From CAMCFD01 sp965661355 (GTDB taxonomy: Bacteria; Pseudomonadota; Alphaproteobacteria; Rickettsiales; UBA1997): 32,184 nucleotides of DNA. The DNA lies in the NCBI GenBank assembly GCA_965661355.1, contig CBFIDI010000016.1:1-32184 (forward strand). The letters run 5' to 3'. This document shows positions 17,109 through 26,045 of the stretch, piece after piece (positions within the stretch are counted from its first letter, which is position 1; each line of letters begins with the position of its first letter). A program made the translations under genes and the position numbers. The notes under the pieces were generated by a model, which was given only the letters and a program-made list of their open reading frames with translations, searched no databases and was not told the origin of the DNA.

Positions 17109-19482
17109 ATTAAAAACAGTAAAGCCACAAAGAGAAAAAATAGCAAAATACGAGGCCTCTGCGAGTCACTTCGTGCCTTATAAATGTCACTATAATTCTG
17201 ATACAATTTTAACCCATGATGAAGAATTAATCAGAGTCATTAAAATTAAAGGTTTTGCTTTTGAAACCGCCGATGATGTAGATATCGATCTAAAAAAAGA
17301 CGCCAGAAATAACCTTTTTAAAGGTATGTCTTCTGGTAATTTGTCAATGTATTTTCATACTATTAGAAGGCGCGAAAAAGGCTTTCCGGATGGAGAAATG
17401 CCAGATTCATTTTCGCAAAGATTAAACGAAGAATGGGCCGCAAAACACGGCGATAAAAGCTTTGTTAATGAACATTTTCTTACAATAATTCGCGGCAAAG
17501 AAAAATCAGGAATAGCAACAATTGAAAATCTTGCCAAAAAAATTCAACATAAAACCGATAAATCTTCTTGGAAAGAGCATTTAAAAGAATCTTTTGACGA
17601 ACTTGAAGAAATGACAGAAAGAATATTAAACGGGTTTTCAAATTACGGAGCAGAACTATTGGGTCTTAATGAAAATGAAGATGGAGTCTATTCTGAATTA
17701 CTAGAATTTTTAGCTCGCCTTGTTAACGCCGGATATTCTCAACCTATTTCAATTCCACTTGATGATATTTCTAAACATTTGCCAATAAGTCGTTTATATT
17801 TTGGCAGTAAATCAATTGAAATACACAATCCAAATAGCATAAAACATGCAGGAATGGTTTCAATAAAAGAATATCGGCCATCAACCAATGCTGGGCTTCT
17901 AGATGGATTTATGCAAATGCCCTGCGAGATGGTTATTTCCCAGTCGTTTGAATTTATTAACCGCATGATTGCAATTTCTTCAATGCAGCTTCAACAAAGA
18001 AGGTTGGTTCAGTCAGAAGATGTTGCGGTTTCGCAAGTTCAAGAAATTGATCAAGCCCTAGATTCTGCGATGTCTGGCGAGTTTGCGTTTGGCAAACACC
18101 ATTTAACAATAATGTGCATCGAAAATTCAGCCAAATCGCTTGAAAGCATGTTGTCGATGGCAGTAGTAGAGCTTTCTAACTCGGGCATTACTGGGGTTAG
18201 AGAAAGAATAAATCTTGAGCCAGCCTATTGGTCACAACTTCCGGGAAATGCAGATTTTATGGCTCGAAGCTCAACAATTAACACATATAACACCGCGGCT
18301 TTTGCGTCTTTTCACAATTATCCGTCAGGCAAAAGGCGTAAAAATCACTGGGGCGATGCTGTTACAGTTTTAGATACAGTTTCAGGAACTCCGTTTTTCT
18401 TTAGTTTTCATGTACGCGATGTTGGCCACACCATGATTATTGGCCCAACTGGTTCTGGTAAAACGGTTCTGCTCAACTTTTTCTGTGCCCAAGCACAAAA
18501 GTTTAATGGCAGGCTTTTCTTTTTTGATAAAGATAGAGGTGCAGAAATTTTCTTAAGGGCAATTGGCGGCAAATATATGGTGCCCGACGCCGCAAGAGAA
18601 TCTGGGTTTAATCCGCTTAAACTTGCCCCGACAAGTGAAAATAAATCTTTTTTAGTTGAATTTATTAAGTCGCTAGTTTCGGTTAATGGCGAAGTAATAA
18701 CCGCCCACGACATGGAAAGAATAAATGAGGCTGTTCAAGGAAATTATAAATTGCCAATAAAAGAAAGGCGACTTAGAAATATTGCGCCTTTTTTAGGTCT
18801 TTCTGGACCCGGAACTTTAGCTGGACGCCTTGAAATGTGGCACTCTGACGGATCGCACGCAAAGCTTTTTGATAACGAAGAAGATGTAATAGATTTTAAA
18901 TCGGCCAGAACTTTCGGAGTCGAAATGGGGGAAATTCTAAAAGATAAAACAAGCATTGCACCAACTTTACTCTATTTATTTCACAGAATTCAATCTTCAC
19001 TCGACGGCAGCCCAACCATGATCGTTCTTGACGAGGCTTGGGCTCTAATTGATAACAAGGTTTTTGCCCCTAAAATTAAAGATTGGCTCAAAGTTTTAAG
19101 AAAATTAAACACTTTCGTAGTTTTTGCAACGCAATCGGTGGAAGATGCATCTAAAAGTACAATTTCTGATACCTTAGTACAGCAAACTGCTACGCAGATA
19201 TTTTTACCTAATTTAAAAGCAACAAAAGTATATCGCGAAGTTTTTATGTTAAGCGAAAGAGAGTTTTCTTTAGTGAAAACCACCGATCCTTCTACAAGAT
19301 TTTTCTTGGTAAAGCAAGATAACGATGGCGTTATTGCCAGAGTTGACTTATCGGGAATGAGTGAAGTAGTCAGTATTTTATCAGGAAGAATTGACACAAT
19401 CTTGCTTTTAGAAGAAATAATTAAAGAAGTTGGCGATGATCCGGATGATTGGTTGCCAATATTTTTAGAAAAAACATCTTAG
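17101..19482 (+). CDS. virB4: Type IV secretion system ATPase VirB4
   Basis: VirB4 is the cytoplasmic hexameric ATPase at the base of the type IV secretion channel. The 793 residues include the N-terminal membrane-associated CagE/TrbE/VirB domain (about 1-400) and the RecA-like ATPase domain. The Walker A motif GPTGSGKT is at 448-455, Walker B MIVLDEAW at 640-647 and FATQS at 675-679, all intact. Other VirB4 marks are FFFSFHVRDVGHTMIIGP before the P-loop and FFDKDRGAEIFLRAIGGKY after it. It starts inside the last codons of ampG and lies 89 bases before virB6. The small virB3 gene that normally precedes virB4 in Rickettsiales is not here; ampG occupies that place. Confidence 0.96.
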   Translation: MLRLKTVKPQREKIAKYEASASHFVPYKCHYNSDTILTHDEELIRVIKIKGFAFETADDVDIDLKKDARNNLFKGMSSGNLSMYFHTIRRREKGFPDGEMPDSFSQRLNEEWAAKHGDKSFVNEHFLTIIRGKEKSGIATIENLAKKIQHKTDKSSWKEHLKESFDELEEMTERILNGFSNYGAELLGLNENEDGVYSELLEFLARLVNAGYSQPISIPLDDISKHLPISRLYFGSKSIEIHNPNSIKHAGMVSIKEYRPSTNAGLLDGFMQMPCEMVISQSFEFINRMIAISSMQLQQRRLVQSEDVAVSQVQEIDQALDSAMSGEFAFGKHHLTIMCIENSAKSLESMLSMAVVELSNSGITGVRERINLEPAYWSQLPGNADFMARSSTINTYNTAAFASFHNYPSGKRRKNHWGDAVTVLDTVSGTPFFFSFHVRDVGHTMIIGPTGSGKTVLLNFFCAQAQKFNGRLFFFDKDRGAEIFLRAIGGKYMVPDAARESGFNPLKLAPTSENKSFLVEFIKSLVSVNGEVITAHDMERINEAVQGNYKLPIKERRLRNIAPFLGLSGPGTLAGRLEMWHSDGSHAKLFDNEEDVIDFKSARTFGVEMGEILKDKTSIAPTLLYLFHRIQSSLDGSPTMIVLDEAWALIDNKVFAPKIKDWLKVLRKLNTFVVFATQSVEDASKSTISDTLVQQTATQIFLPNLKATKVYREVFMLSEREFSLVKTTDPSTRFFLVKQDNDGVIARVDLSGMSEVVSILSGRIDTILLLEEIIKEVGDDPDDWLPIFLEKTS

Positions 19483-19501
19483 CGACAAATTATTTGTTGC
19501 T
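19481..19501 (+). terminator. Hairpin overlapping the virB4 stop codon
   Basis: AGCGACAAA-TTA-TTTGTTGCT forms a 9-bp stem with one G:U pair and a 3-base loop. No T-tract follows, so it is more likely an mRNA processing or stability structure between virB4 and virB6 than a true terminator. Confidence 0.4.
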
Positions 19502-19571
19502 ATAAATTAGTTACTATTAAGTAGCTTTGTAAAGAAAATATGAATATGGAAATATTTTAAAATATTATAAG

Positions 19572-22547
19572 TTGCTTAGAAAAAATAAAATAACACAGTT
19601 TTTATCGTTATCTATAATAGTTTTAAGCTTTGCGATAACATCCTTTACACCAGTTGACAGTTGGTCAAAAAGCAGAGGCCTTGGAAGAATTAGAGGTTGC
19701 GATCCGCAAGGAAATCACGAAACCCTAGATTTTGACCCACGAACCTCTGGCAAAGACTCGGAATTTGTGCTAAGTAACCCCGTTTGCATTGGTGTAATTG
19801 CCTATACCTACGCAATCACAAAGGTTGCTATTGCAATTATGAATAGAGCTTGCAATAGTGGAAGTGGCGTTCCACGAATTCTTCCTTCGCCATTTAAAGA
19901 CTCTATCGACATTACCAAAGCGACAGTAAAAACTGTTGGTAATGCTCAATGCGCCGCTGGTTACGCCTCTGCGATTACTTCCTTTTCTACTTCTATGGCG
20001 CTTTTAAGAGGAATTTACGAAAAAGCAAAAAACACATTTAGAGATGCCAGAATATGCGGATCTCAGTGGGTATCGCCTAATCCAAAACAATATTTAATCA
20101 ATAGCCCAAATTACAAAGCGCTGGTCGAGCAAAAGGTAGAAGAATATTTAAATGACGATACTTTAAGAGGGGATAATCTAAATTTTAGCAATAAATATTA
20201 CCGAGAATGGTATTATGGTGGAGTTGAAGTAGCAGACAACCCAAGTAATGGGAATTATTGCAAAGATGTAACGCTAGAAAAAACAGGAGGAAGTTATCCG
20301 GCGCAAAAATATTACATGAAAGGCTATGAAACAGCCAATTACAATTGCAAAAAATACGATATATTAGAAGGTCAAAATGACCCAAGAACGGGCGAAAAAA
20401 TAACTCAGGCAAGACTAAGAGAGTTTAAGCAAGCTTATAATTGCTGTATTCAAAGGTCGCAAAACTATATTTGCATTTCTTACAAAGGAGAAAAGAAATT
20501 CTGTAAAGCTGGTTCGCGTTGCAAGCTTGGAATTGTTTATTTTAGTGCAAGATATCATAATAATAGAGGTATGGTTTGCGCCGAAAGCTATAGCTTATGC
20601 CCTTACAATTTTTATCTTGGAGGAGGAAGTGAAGAATGCGACTACTTCCAAGACGGAATTTTAAATAGCGGCGGCAGGTACGATTATATCACTCTTAAAA
20701 ACATAGAAGATGGTGATTGCGCACGAAGAAGTGAAATTAGAAACCCCGACTGCACCTACAACAACAAAGCTGGTAAATGCAAAAATTATTGCCAATATAT
20801 GCGCCATTGCACCAAGGTAAATAACGCATACAAACATAAAAACACAGAATTTTCGCCTTATTTTTCATATGCTTGTCTAAATTTTGTTGGCGATTCGCAA
20901 AATGTTCTGAAAATAAAAAATGGCTATATAGCCGGAAGTGCTCGCCACTTCAGTACGCCCATAGCGCAATGTTTTAGAGAGACGCTAGAAAATGTATTTT
21001 ACAACCGCGCTGGTCACACAAGATGCTTACTAGAAGACCAAATACCAGATTCTTTTGGTAATTGCGAAAATGGAACAGCTTATAAAGAGGGCGAAAAGGT
21101 GTCGGATAAATCATTTTTCGAAACCCTTCAAAGCGAACTTCATGTTCTGGTAAAATTGATATTAACCATTTCAATAACATTTTGGGGCATGAAAATTCTT
21201 ATTGCCAGCGAAGTACCTAAAAAGAAAGATTTAATTGTTTATATTACTCAAATTGCGATAGTGATGTTTTTTGCTACCGGATCTGCTTGGCAACAATTCT
21301 TTTTTGACGGCGTTTACAAGGCCTCAAATGAATTTTCTAAGATAGTATTTAAAATTCAAATTCCTGATGCAGAAGAAAAAAGAGACGGCTGTCAATTTGG
21401 TAAAATAACCGACTCTAACGGCAACGACCTACCTTCAACAATAACCTATCCAAAAGATAAAGAATATCTTGCAATTTGGGATAGTTTAGACTGTAAAATA
21501 TCGCGCTATATGGACTTTGGCCCCGAAATGTCAACTGCGGGCATAGCAAAATTAATTCTGGCCGGCTTCCTTACGGGCGCAGTAGGGGTTTACTTTTCTA
21601 TTTCTCTTTTTTTCTTTGCATTTCTAATGATTTCAGCAACCATAAGAGCTTTGCATATATTTTTAGCTTCATCAATGGCAATAATTATATTAGTATTTAT
21701 TTCACCTATTACAATAACAGCAATCTTATTTAAGAAAACCGAAAACATATTTAAAGGCTGGGTCAAGCAACTTATAGGATTCTCGCTGCAACCAATGATA
21801 TTATTTGCTTATTTAGCAATATTTATATCAATTTTAGATACAACCTTAACAGGAAGCGCTACTTTTTACGGTACGCCGCCAGTAAAATCAATAAAATGCA
21901 GCAAATATTGCGTAGACATGTATGGCGAAAAAGTAACAAGTGACAAAAGTCCAAATTGTGACAAGCTTGGCGAAAAAATCATAGACCCTAAATCCGATAG
22001 CTTTGCCTGCTTAATAAATGGAAATGACTTTGGAAGTTGGCCAGGATTAGAATTGATAGGAATTTCTATACCTTTTATAATCGAAATTTTCTCAACAAAC
22101 GCCAAAGATAAAATTCTTACAGTAATAAAGGGTGCAATTGTGATCTACTTCTTGAGTAAGTTCATGGATGAAATTCCAGGAATCGCAAAACAACTTGTTG
22201 GTGGTGGCAAATTACCATCATCGACTAAAGATGCCGTTGGTATGGTCAAAGGTTTTGCCGGATTGTTACGCGGGGTACAAAAACGCGCCAACAGAGCTGG
22301 GCTTAACGCAGCTAAGGGCGGTGTCAGGGGTGGCATCAAGGGAGCTAAAGGCTTGGCGAAGAAAATGGGTAAAAAAGGAAAGTCCGTTGACGATAACAAA
22401 AAAGCTATGGGCACATCATCGGACGAAGCAGGAGATAGCGAAGGGTCGCAAGGCAATAGCGTCGATAGCGCAGGTGACTCTTCCGGTGGAAGCAACGATA
22501 GTGCAGAAGATAGTAAAGATTCTTCATCGAAAGACGAAGCAAAATAG
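19572..22547 (+). CDS. virB6: VirB6/TrbL-type inner-membrane channel protein, long cysteine-rich form
   Basis: VirB6 forms part of the inner-membrane pore of the type IV secretion system. The frame opens with a TTG at 19572; no in-frame ATG lies before residue 80, and the TTG start gives a clear signal peptide (LSLSIIVLSFAITSF). Residues about 30-515 form a long, predicted periplasmic domain with about 24 cysteines. A membrane core follows, with spans near 523-545, 553-572, 659-720 (several), 733-760 and 826-865, typical of VirB6. The tail is a charged low-complexity region (basic, then Asp/Ser-rich). At 991 residues it matches the oversized VirB6 paralogues of Rickettsiales rather than the ~300-residue Agrobacterium protein. 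Only one copy is present; Rickettsiales usually have several in a row. Confidence 0.88.
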   Translation: MLRKNKITQFLSLSIIVLSFAITSFTPVDSWSKSRGLGRIRGCDPQGNHETLDFDPRTSGKDSEFVLSNPVCIGVIAYTYAITKVAIAIMNRACNSGSGVPRILPSPFKDSIDITKATVKTVGNAQCAAGYASAITSFSTSMALLRGIYEKAKNTFRDARICGSQWVSPNPKQYLINSPNYKALVEQKVEEYLNDDTLRGDNLNFSNKYYREWYYGGVEVADNPSNGNYCKDVTLEKTGGSYPAQKYYMKGYETANYNCKKYDILEGQNDPRTGEKITQARLREFKQAYNCCIQRSQNYICISYKGEKKFCKAGSRCKLGIVYFSARYHNNRGMVCAESYSLCPYNFYLGGGSEECDYFQDGILNSGGRYDYITLKNIEDGDCARRSEIRNPDCTYNNKAGKCKNYCQYMRHCTKVNNAYKHKNTEFSPYFSYACLNFVGDSQNVLKIKNGYIAGSARHFSTPIAQCFRETLENVFYNRAGHTRCLLEDQIPDSFGNCENGTAYKEGEKVSDKSFFETLQSELHVLVKLILTISITFWGMKILIASEVPKKKDLIVYITQIAIVMFFATGSAWQQFFFDGVYKASNEFSKIVFKIQIPDAEEKRDGCQFGKITDSNGNDLPSTITYPKDKEYLAIWDSLDCKISRYMDFGPEMSTAGIAKLILAGFLTGAVGVYFSISLFFFAFLMISATIRALHIFLASSMAIIILVFISPITITAILFKKTENIFKGWVKQLIGFSLQPMILFAYLAIFISILDTTLTGSATFYGTPPVKSIKCSKYCVDMYGEKVTSDKSPNCDKLGEKIIDPKSDSFACLINGNDFGSWPGLELIGISIPFIIEIFSTNAKDKILTVIKGAIVIYFLSKFMDEIPGIAKQLVGGGKLPSSTKDAVGMVKGFAGLLRGVQKRANRAGLNAAKGGVRGGIKGAKGLAKKMGKKGKSVDDNKKAMGTSSDEAGDSEGSQGNSVDSAGDSSGGSNDSAEDSKDSSSKDEAK

Positions 22548-22574
22548 ATAAAAGCCCAAATTAACCTTTAGTTG

Positions 22575-22603
22575 TTGACTATAAGGCAAAAAAGCTTTAT
22601 ACT
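22575..22603 (+). promoter_or_regulatory. Strong predicted sigma-70 promoter after virB6
   Basis: TTGACT (22575-22580), 17-base spacer, TATACT (22598-22603). It is five of six at each box, with ideal spacing. The predicted start is near 22610. No gene begins immediately after it; the tRNA-Thr is about 190 bases further on. Confidence 0.6.
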
Positions 22604-22609
22604 AATTCA

Positions 22610-22666
22610 CTAAATTTAAGCTAACACCAACAACATTTAATGGTTATTTAGGCTAAAGATTTTTTC
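22610..22666 (+). ncRNA. Candidate short transcript ending at a terminator-like hairpin
   Basis: Directly after the promoter at 22575-22603, TTTAAGCTAA (22615-22624) can pair with TTAGGCTAAA (22648-22657), leaving a two-base internal mismatch, and GATTTTTT follows. This would end a transcript of about 55 bases. No small peptide frame is evident. It may be a small RNA, a leader that attenuates tRNA expression, or chance structure. Confidence 0.25.
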
Positions 22667-22801
22667 AGGAGACTTAGGTTTGTTGTTAAAAATCAATTAT
22701 CATCAGTAATATTATAAATTTTTATCGATTATTTTCTTGATGATATTTTAATTTAGCAATTGACATAGTTAATAAAAGCTATTTTTGCGCTAATTTAACG
22801 C

Positions 22802-22876
22802 GCTGCTATAGCTCAGGGGTAGAGCGCTTCATTGGTAATGAAGAGGTCGGCGGTCCGATTCCGCCTAGCAGCACCA
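22802..22876 (+). tRNA. tRNA-Thr (anticodon GGT), with C at position 55
   Basis: A complete 75-base cloverleaf: acceptor GCTGCTA/TAGCAGC, D arm GCTC...GAGC, anticodon stem CTTCA/TGAAG around loop TTGGTAA (anticodon GGT, threonine, reading ACC and ACU), a five-base variable region, and T stem GGCGG/CCGCC. The discriminator is A and CCA is encoded. The T loop reads TCCGATT instead of TTCGATT. Position 55, which is almost always U (modified to pseudouridine), is therefore C. All stems are perfectly paired, so the gene otherwise looks functional. Confidence 0.96.
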
Positions 22877-22972
22877 GTTCTTAAAAAGACTCTGATAGAG
22901 CTTTGTATTATTTAATAATTTTTTGCTAAAAAAGACATAAAAGCGGAGTTGCGAAGTCCAAATTTTTGTGAT

Positions 22973-23002
22973 AATTTATCGCTTTAAAAGATAAATTTTT
23001 TT
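22973..23002 (+). terminator. Rho-independent terminator after tRNA-Thr
   Basis: AATTTATC-GCTTTAAAA-GATAAATT followed by a run of T (22996-23002). It is an 8-bp AT-rich stem with a 9-base loop. It lies about 100 bases past the tRNA 3' end and is correctly placed to end that transcript. Confidence 0.5.
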
Positions 23003-23107
23003 ATTGACTTAAAAGAAAATTATTTTATCACAACAACCACCCTGTCATATTTTATATTTTTAGCTTAATGCGTATTTTTATTTAAAAAATAATTAAATAA
23101 TAAAAGC

Positions 23108-23126
23108 GATTAAGAAAATTTTAATC
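23108..23126 (-). terminator. Weak hairpin at the end of the valS operon
   Basis: GATTAA...TTAATC pairs around a 7-base loop, overlapping the valS stop. On the minus strand it is followed by GCTTTTATTATT. The stem is short and AT-rich, so it is a possible terminator only. Confidence 0.3.
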
Positions 23127-26033
23127 AATTTTAATAACCGCGCTAAATTCACCCTTTTGAAATTCGATATTATTTGCGCCACAAACATTTTCTAGGTCTT
23201 CCTTGGATCTTTTTATGTCTAATTTACTAACAATTGTTAAGTGACTTATTGTCGTTTTCATAGAAAGACTGTTATCTGACTTATATTTTCTAACCCTAGA
23301 AATTACTTTTAACATTTCTTCGCCAATTTCTTCGCAAAGCTCATTTTCAAAATCTTTGTTTATTTTTGGCCAATTTCCCCTGGCGCATATTGATTTTGTT
23401 TTTCGAAACTCGTTTTCAAATAATTTTGAATATATTTCTTCGCAAATATGCGGAATAAAAGGCGAAAATAATTTTAGTAATTTATTTAGCGATATCTTTA
23501 GCGTTAAAATTGCACTAATTTGCTTGCTTTTTATCTCCTCTTTTTGAGTATCGCTAAAATTTTGATTTTCTAATTTTTGCGCCTCAAGGCCGTAAGATCT
23601 AACTTTGACAATTTCTAGATAATTGTCGCAAAAGTCGTTCCAGAAAAAATCTTCTATTTTTTCTCGCGCTTTAGCATATTCAAATTTTTCAAAATCTTTA
23701 GTTGCCAGCAAAATAGTTTTACGAAGTTTTGACAATATCCACAAATCAGAAATCTCGGTTATTTTATCATGCGCCGAATTTTCGTCAATATCACCAATTA
23801 ATTCAAAATTTATTGCGGCGAATTTCGAAGCATTAAAAAGCTTTGTTGTTAATTTTTGGCCAATTTTAAAAACTGTGTCGCTATAAGCGGTGTCAGATCC
23901 TAAGTTTGAAGTTGATGTCCAATATCGAACCGCATCCGAGCCTTTTTCTTCAATTAACGTTGTCGGCGTAATAACATTGCCCTTAGATTTACTCATCTTG
24001 GTTTTGTCACCAGCTAAGCACCAACCAGAAATCATTAAGTTTTTCCACGGAATTGACTTATCTATCAAATTTTCTTGACCCTTCTTAGGCTTACCATCTT
24101 TATCAAGATTATGCAAATAAGCCTTTACTATGGTGTAAAAAGCCCAACTTCTAATAATTTCATGAGCTTGCGGGCGCAAATCGGCCGGAAATAATTTATT
24201 GTGGCGTCGCAATTTTTCATTTAATTCACCTTCTAGAATAAGTTTAGAATCTTTCAGTTTTTCTAACATTTCTTCACTTACAAGACCCGAAGAAAGCTGT
24301 GGACTGATTGAAGAAGTTGCCCAAGTATCTAAAATGTCAGTTTCCGGAATAATTGTTAACTCAGACCCCGAACTGTCTTTTGCAATAATTTTACCATTTT
24401 TACTAAAATCAATAAGTTTATAGCCTTTTTGATCAAGAAATTTTTCAATCTCTTCTTTCTTGACATTTTTGGGGTCAATTGGCAAATCGGTAAATTCAGC
24501 AACAATAACTTCGTTTGATTCTTCTATTTTCCAAGCCGGAATCGGAACGCCAAAAAATCTTTGACGCGAAATACACCAGTCAGAATTTAAGTTTTCACAC
24601 CATTGTAAGGCGCGAATTTTCATAAAATCTGGATACCAGTTACATTTTGTAATTTGCTTTTCTAGCTCATTTTTAAAGGGCAATATTTTTATATACCATT
24701 GCTCTTTTAAAACATATTCAATTTCAGATTTACTTCTTTCAGCAATTCTTTTAACTTGCTTAATTTCTTTTGAAGGCCTGGTTAAAAGATTTTGCTGCGT
24801 TAAAAACTCAATAATATCTTCGCGCGCTTGTTTTATTTTTTTATTTGCAAATATTTCGTTGTACAATTTAACAAAATTTACAATACTGATGTTATCTTTA
24901 AAAGAATCTACTTGTAGTAAAACAGAGCTTTTATCTTCAATATCTTCAAGGTAAATTTTTTCTGGACCATTGTCAGATTTACTGATATTTGAAATTGCTA
25001 TATTGCTTATTTTCTCGGTCGAATTACTTAATTCTTTTATATTGAAATTATTGTAACCAACATATTCATCGCGGCCTAAAAAACGGACCAGGGTTTTATT
25101 GTACATTTTGCCATAATCACTAATAACTTGCCTTACGGTCAAATTATATTTTTGCGTCCATTTTACATCATTTTCATCGCCAAAAGTACAACACATTACT
25201 GCACCAGTAATATTACTCTGATTATCATCATCAATTTTTACATCATTATCAATAATAATTGGAACTTTTACACCACAAGCTGTGCTATAGGCAAATTTAT
25301 TTACTCTGCCTTCTTTTGTTGCATTTATTTTTTTTGCATAATAATGATTAGGGTTTAAAAGCAACGCAACACACGCAGGAAGCAATTCGGGGCGCGTTGT
25401 CATAATTTCTATTTTATCGCCATCTTCACTTTCGAAATTAATAAAATTTGCCTTAGAAGAAGCTTCTAGATCTTCTAAGTCGGCTTGACTCAGAGCGGTT
25501 TGGTCGGCTATATCCCAAATTACAGGCTTGTAATCTCGGTAAACTAAACCTTTTTGATATAAATCAACAAAAGAGCTTTGCGAAAGAGTTTGTGACTTAT
25601 TTGAAATTGTTTGATATTTTTCGTTCCAATCAACCGAAAGTGCGACAGAACTAAAAAGCGCTTCAAATTGCTCTTCAGCCTCTTTTACGACCGATTCACA
25701 CTCTTTAATGAAATCTTCACGATCCATTTGAACGGCGCGAATTTTTTTAACTTTTTCAACCAGTCTTTCGGTTGGCAATCCGTTATCGTCAAAGCCCATG
25801 GGGTAAAATACGTCTTTGCCATTCATTCTTTGAAATCTAGCAATAAAATCAACTTGGCAATAAGAAAATACATGCCCCATATGCAAAAGACCAGAAACGG
25901 TAGGCGGCGGAGTGTCGATAACAAAAGTTTCACTTTTATCAAGATCGTCTTGAAATTTATAAATTTCATTTTCGCGCCAATAATTTTGCCAAAATTTCTC
26001 TTTATCTTTATGGTTATATTTTTTATCAAGCAT
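23121..26033 (-). CDS. valS: Valyl-tRNA synthetase, archaeal-genre type
   Basis: A class I synthetase that charges tRNA-Val and edits misattached threonine. The HIGH motif is HMGH at residues 51-54 in PPTVSGLLHMGHVFSY, and KMSKS is at 679-683. After HIGH the sequence reads FDDNGLPTERLVEK (from residue 81) rather than the GTDHAGIATQ-type stretch of ordinary bacterial ValRS. That is the archaeal-type form already known in Rickettsia. The editing domain lies at about 200-480, and the C-terminal anticodon-binding domain includes a WNDFCDNYLEIVK block. The protein is 970 residues, longer than the ~810 of Rickettsia as I recall it, with extra sequence around 370-430. It is the last gene of the fcl-folD-yfgM-bamB-valS operon, 12 bases after bamB. 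Confidence 0.93.
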   Translation of the reverse strand: MLDKKYNHKDKEKFWQNYWRENEIYKFQDDLDKSETFVIDTPPPTVSGLLHMGHVFSYCQVDFIARFQRMNGKDVFYPMGFDDNGLPTERLVEKVKKIRAVQMDREDFIKECESVVKEAEEQFEALFSSVALSVDWNEKYQTISNKSQTLSQSSFVDLYQKGLVYRDYKPVIWDIADQTALSQADLEDLEASSKANFINFESEDGDKIEIMTTRPELLPACVALLLNPNHYYAKKINATKEGRVNKFAYSTACGVKVPIIIDNDVKIDDDNQSNITGAVMCCTFGDENDVKWTQKYNLTVRQVISDYGKMYNKTLVRFLGRDEYVGYNNFNIKELSNSTEKISNIAISNISKSDNGPEKIYLEDIEDKSSVLLQVDSFKDNISIVNFVKLYNEIFANKKIKQAREDIIEFLTQQNLLTRPSKEIKQVKRIAERSKSEIEYVLKEQWYIKILPFKNELEKQITKCNWYPDFMKIRALQWCENLNSDWCISRQRFFGVPIPAWKIEESNEVIVAEFTDLPIDPKNVKKEEIEKFLDQKGYKLIDFSKNGKIIAKDSSGSELTIIPETDILDTWATSSISPQLSSGLVSEEMLEKLKDSKLILEGELNEKLRRHNKLFPADLRPQAHEIIRSWAFYTIVKAYLHNLDKDGKPKKGQENLIDKSIPWKNLMISGWCLAGDKTKMSKSKGNVITPTTLIEEKGSDAVRYWTSTSNLGSDTAYSDTVFKIGQKLTTKLFNASKFAAINFELIGDIDENSAHDKITEISDLWILSKLRKTILLATKDFEKFEYAKAREKIEDFFWNDFCDNYLEIVKVRSYGLEAQKLENQNFSDTQKEEIKSKQISAILTLKISLNKLLKLFSPFIPHICEEIYSKLFENEFRKTKSICARGNWPKINKDFENELCEEIGEEMLKVISRVRKYKSDNSLSMKTTISHLTIVSKLDIKRSKEDLENVCGANNIEFQKGEFSAVIKID

Positions 26034-26045
26034 TGTGAACTAAAT

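Noticed and set aside
22145..22551. Long open frames opposite to and overlapping the virB6 C-terminus
   Set aside because: They arise from the GC-richer, low-complexity codons of the virB6 tail and show no protein family features.
22760..22788. Promoter for tRNA-Thr with a perfect TTGACA at 22760-22765
   Set aside because: No acceptable -10 lies 16-18 bases downstream (the sequence there is TTTTGC), so a promoter cannot be supported.
22802..22876. tRNA-Thr as an integration site for a mobile element carrying virB4/virB6
   Set aside because: No repeat of the tRNA 3' end, integrase or transposase was found in the window.
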